Origin: Shewanellaceae bacterium
GTDB taxonomy: Bacteria > Pseudomonadota > Gammaproteobacteria > Enterobacterales > Shewanellaceae
Assembly: GCA_016779685.1 (NCBI GenBank)
Contig: JADHND010000066.1
Span: 1 to 8,139 of the forward strand
DNA: 8,139 bases
Direction: 5' to 3'
The notes under the pieces were generated by a model. That model did not search any database. It saw nothing but the letters and a program-made list of their open reading frames with translations, and was not told the DNA's origin. The translations under genes and the position numbers were made by a program. This document shows positions 6,157 through 8,139 of the stretch, piece after piece (the stretch's first letter is position 1; each line of letters opens with the position of its first letter).

Positions 6157-6157
6157 T

Positions 6158-6170
6158 AGCCTGAAAGGCT
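6158..6170. terminator. Small hairpin between convergent genes, possible weak terminator
   Basis: AGCCT (6158-6162), loop GAA, AGGCT (6166-6170) fill nearly the whole 14-base gap between the transferase stop and the cinA stop. On the plus strand it is followed by TTTAT-like sequence, and on the minus strand by a mixed tract. The 5-bp stem and short T run make efficient termination doubtful, but the position between converging genes fits. Confidence 0.4.
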
Positions 6171-7469
6171 TTATACTGACTGAGGTAACGGTACCGCGAT
6201 ATCGGCTTCTCGTTGAATCAAACCGTAATCAAAAATCGGCGCCGTGTTGGTGAGCTCTCGGCGCAACATATCATAGGCAATCGCTGTCGCCCACTGCCTG
6301 ACCAGCATCCGACTACGATGTCGGATCAGCACTTGTTGCACATAAACATGGGTCGACGTTGCCAAGGCAATCACCACCGTTCCAATCGGCTTTTCAATCG
6401 TACCGCCATCAGGCCCAGCAATTCCTGTAATCGCGATACCAAAATCACTCTGATGTCGATGTTTAACTTGGGACGCCATCTGTGTCGCCACCTCTAACGA
6501 TACGGCGCCTTCTTGCTGAATGACTTGTTCATCAATACCCAAAAGATGGGTTTTCGCAAAATTAGAGTATGCCACCACACTACCAATTAAATAAGCTGAA
6601 CTTCCGGGAAACTCAACCAATTGGCTACTCACCAATCCGCCTGTGCAGGATTCTGCAATCGCCAATGTTTGTTGTTTTTGGGGCAACAAAGCATGAATCA
6701 CTTCTGCTAAATAATTAAAATTTTCGCCAACAATCATACCACCGAGGCGATCTTTAACTTTCGTAATGGCTGCCTTAAACTCACTAGACCCTGCTTCGCC
6801 CATTACTTTTACTTGAATGAACGGCGTATAAGCTCGATAACCAATTTGAATCTGCTCACCCAACATCAAATCAGCCAGTTGATCTTGAATTAAAGATTCG
6901 CCGAAGCCAAATACCAGCAATCGACACAGTTCATGACGTGTCTGTAGGCCTGTCTCTGCTTGCAAAAAAGGCATAAATTGTTGCTGAATCATGGCTTTAA
7001 ATTCATGAGGGACGCCGGGTGTAAAAAAGAACCATGTGTTCTCTACCAAAACCCTAAAACCACATGCTGTACCACAATCATTATCAATTAAAATGGCTGA
7101 TTGCGGCATGGTTGCCTGCTTGTAATTGCTTTCTGGCACCTGAACACCTCTTTCATGAAAGAAAGACTCTATGCGTTTTTTCCAAGCTTCATGCATAACC
7201 AAGGGTTCATTCAGCACTGCTGCCATGGCTTCTCTTGACAAGTCATCTGTAGTAGGGCCTAATCCTCCATTGACCACAATCACATCCGCAGCAGGCGCTC
7301 TTTCCTTAAACACAGCAATGAGATCATCAAACCGATCACCTACTAATGTTTTACGCTGCATCAGCAAACCTTGTTCAAATAAATACTGCGCTAACCAAGC
7401 AGCATTGGTATCCACAATTTGTCCGGTGAGCACCTCATCACCCGTACAAATTAACTCGACTCTCAACAT
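6171..7469 (-). CDS. cinA: CinA: MoCF-like domain fused to nicotinamide-nucleotide amidase (PncC)
   Basis: This is a full-length two-domain CinA of 432 residues. The N-terminal domain (about 1-170) is of the molybdopterin-binding-like MoCF/COG1058 type, with CTGDEVLTGQIVDTN at 8-22, GGLGPTTDD at 68-76 and TPGVPHEF at 150-157. The C-terminal domain (about 260-415) is the PncC amidase that converts NMN to nicotinate mononucleotide, recycling the NMN released by NAD-dependent DNA ligase. AESCTGG at 272-278 has the catalytic Ser274, AYSNFAK carries Tyr301 and Lys306, and TGIAGPDGGT is at 348-357. The active site is intact, so the amidase should work, unlike the degenerate CinA copy described in E. 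coli. Despite the name (competence-induced in Gram-positives), no competence gene is nearby. AAGGAA on the minus strand (7478-7483), 8 bases before the ATG, supports the start. It is divergent from miaE. Confidence 0.95.
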   Translation of the reverse strand: MLRVELICTGDEVLTGQIVDTNAAWLAQYLFEQGLLMQRKTLVGDRFDDLIAVFKERAPAADVIVVNGGLGPTTDDLSREAMAAVLNEPLVMHEAWKKRIESFFHERGVQVPESNYKQATMPQSAILIDNDCGTACGFRVLVENTWFFFTPGVPHEFKAMIQQQFMPFLQAETGLQTRHELCRLLVFGFGESLIQDQLADLMLGEQIQIGYRAYTPFIQVKVMGEAGSSEFKAAITKVKDRLGGMIVGENFNYLAEVIHALLPQKQQTLAIAESCTGGLVSSQLVEFPGSSAYLIGSVVAYSNFAKTHLLGIDEQVIQQEGAVSLEVATQMASQVKHRHQSDFGIAITGIAGPDGGTIEKPIGTVVIALATSTHVYVQQVLIRHRSRMLVRQWATAIAYDMLRRELTNTAPIFDYGLIQREADIAVPLPQSV

Positions 7470-7513
7470 ATTATCCGTTCCTTATTTAGGCTGCATTGAA
7501 GCTTGTCTTGATA

Positions 7514-7519
7514 TATAAT
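7514..7519 (+). promoter_or_regulatory. Consensus -10 element of the likely miaE promoter
   Basis: TATAAT at 7514-7519 is a perfect -10 in the gap between divergent cinA and miaE, and would give a leader of about 30 bases. No good -35 is present at 16-18 bases; TTGAAG at 7496-7501 is only 12 bases away. A TG at 7509-7510 could instead make an extended -10 with TATATA at 7512-7517. GCTTG (7501-7505) and CAAGC (7531-7535) flank the element as a short inverted repeat that may be chance. The cinA promoter on the other strand was not resolved. Confidence 0.45.
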
Positions 7520-7546
7520 TCACAATTTTGCAAGCATAACCACGAT

Positions 7547-7550
7547 GGAG
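7547..7550 (+). promoter_or_regulatory. Ribosome binding site that decides the miaE start
   Basis: GGAG lies 6 bases before the ATG at 7557. It overlaps the in-frame ATG at 7545, which has no Shine-Dalgarno of its own. The downstream ATG is therefore preferred and the protein begins MQLKIATPTAW. Confidence 0.65.
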
Positions 7551-7556
7551 CTATCT

Positions 7557-8126
7557 ATGCAACTTAAAATTGCAACACCAACAGCATGGCTTGATTGTGT
7601 GCTGACAAACATCAATCCTTTTTTAATTGACCACGCCCATGCTGAAAAAAAAGCTTCTGGTATGGCTATGTCGATGATAGCACATTACCCCGATCGGACA
7701 CAGCTTGTTAAAGCGATGGCAGACTTAGCTGTTGAGGAACTTATTCATTTTAAACAAATGATGAAAATTTTACATGCTAGAGAGCTCATATTAACACCCG
7801 ACGAAAAAGATCCGTACGTGAATCAATTGCGACGTTGTTTTAGACAGGGTACAGAGGCTTATTTACTCGATCGACTTCTCATAGCGGGCATTATAGAAGC
7901 ACGTGGCTGCGAACGATTTGGCTTAGTAGCAGCCGCTTTACCACCTGGTGACTTAAAAGTCTTTTATCAAATGATAACCAAATCAGAAGCCAAGCATCAT
8001 ACTTTATTCACTGACCTCGCTGAGTATTATTTTGAGCAACACACCGTGACATCGCGGCTATCTGAATTACTTGAATTAGAAGCAGATATCGTCGCTCAGT
8101 TGCCTCTTCGACCCTGCTTGCATTAA
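7557..8126 (+). CDS. miaE: tRNA-(ms2io6A37) hydroxylase, diiron monooxygenase
   Basis: MiaE uses a ferritin-like diiron centre and O2 to hydroxylate the isopentenyl group of ms2i6A at position 37 of tRNAs reading UNN codons, giving ms2io6A; it acts after MiaA and MiaB. The predicted four-helix ligand set is complete: Glu30 (AEKKA), Glu61 and His64 (EELIHF), Glu114 (IIEARGCERF), and Glu144 and His147 (SEAKHH), numbered from the start used here. The blocks LIDHAHAEKKA, LLDRLLIAGIIEARGCERF and SEAKHH are diagnostic of the family. At 189 residues it is the short form seen in many gammaproteobacteria; the Salmonella enzyme is longer, about 270. An ATG four codons upstream (7545) would add MELS and cannot be excluded. 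The gene ends 13 bases before the window edge and appears to have its own promoter. Confidence 0.94.
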   Translation: MQLKIATPTAWLDCVLTNINPFLIDHAHAEKKASGMAMSMIAHYPDRTQLVKAMADLAVEELIHFKQMMKILHARELILTPDEKDPYVNQLRRCFRQGTEAYLLDRLLIAGIIEARGCERFGLVAAALPPGDLKVFYQMITKSEAKHHTLFTDLAEYYFEQHTVTSRLSELLELEADIVAQLPLRPCLH

Positions 8127-8139
8127 ATATTGACTCGAT

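Noticed and set aside
7171..7518. Plus-strand ORF antisense to the cinA N-terminus
   Set aside because: It is a shadow of the conserved CinA domain, with no ribosome site or family features.
7545..7556. miaE start at the ATG at 7545
   Set aside because: It lacks a Shine-Dalgarno and its own bases form part of GGAG for the ATG at 7557. Kept only as an alternative.
1..8139. CRISPR array, transposon, prophage or defence system
   Set aside because: No direct-repeat array, transposase, integrase, att-like repeat or defence protein motif was seen on either strand.

Overview
The window looks like ordinary chromosomal DNA of a gammaproteobacterium, probably a marine or Oceanospirillales/Alteromonadales-like lineage. 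The reasons are the kbl-tdh gene order, a short-form MiaE tRNA hydroxylase, a full-length two-domain CinA, an EntD-type phosphopantetheinyl transferase and moderate base composition (low-to-mid 40s % GC by eye). The genus cannot be fixed from this sequence alone. Coding density is high, every intergenic gap is under 100 bases, and no tRNA, rRNA, IS element, integrase or CRISPR array was seen.

Layout: (1) 1-1412, plus strand: the 3' end of kbl and complete tdh, the threonine-to-glycine pathway. (2) 1409-2696, minus strand: mutM (formamidopyrimidine-DNA glycosylase) preceded by an unrecognised single-span membrane protein; mutM converges on tdh with a 4-base overlap. (3) 2792-3646, plus: a PfkB/ribokinase-family sugar kinase, divergent from the membrane-protein gene. 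(4) 3687-5380, plus: a possible 17-codon leader ORF joined by TGATG to a large predicted outer-membrane lipoprotein. That lipoprotein is built of seven FG-GAP-like propeller repeats, six of which carry a cysteine pair. (5) 5461-6156, plus: an EntD-type 4'-phosphopantetheinyl transferase behind a near-consensus sigma-70 promoter. (6) 6171-7469, minus: cinA, converging on the transferase gene around a small hairpin. (7) 7557-8126, plus: miaE, divergent from cinA.

Only kbl and tdh clearly act together: Tdh oxidises L-threonine to 2-amino-3-ketobutyrate, and Kbl splits this with CoA into glycine and acetyl-CoA. The rest are single-gene or two-gene units for DNA repair, NMN recycling, tRNA modification and carrier-protein activation, placed side by side without a shared pathway. 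The least ordinary locus is the cysteine-looped propeller lipoprotein with its leader ORF and T8 tract. No convincing new multi-gene system is visible.
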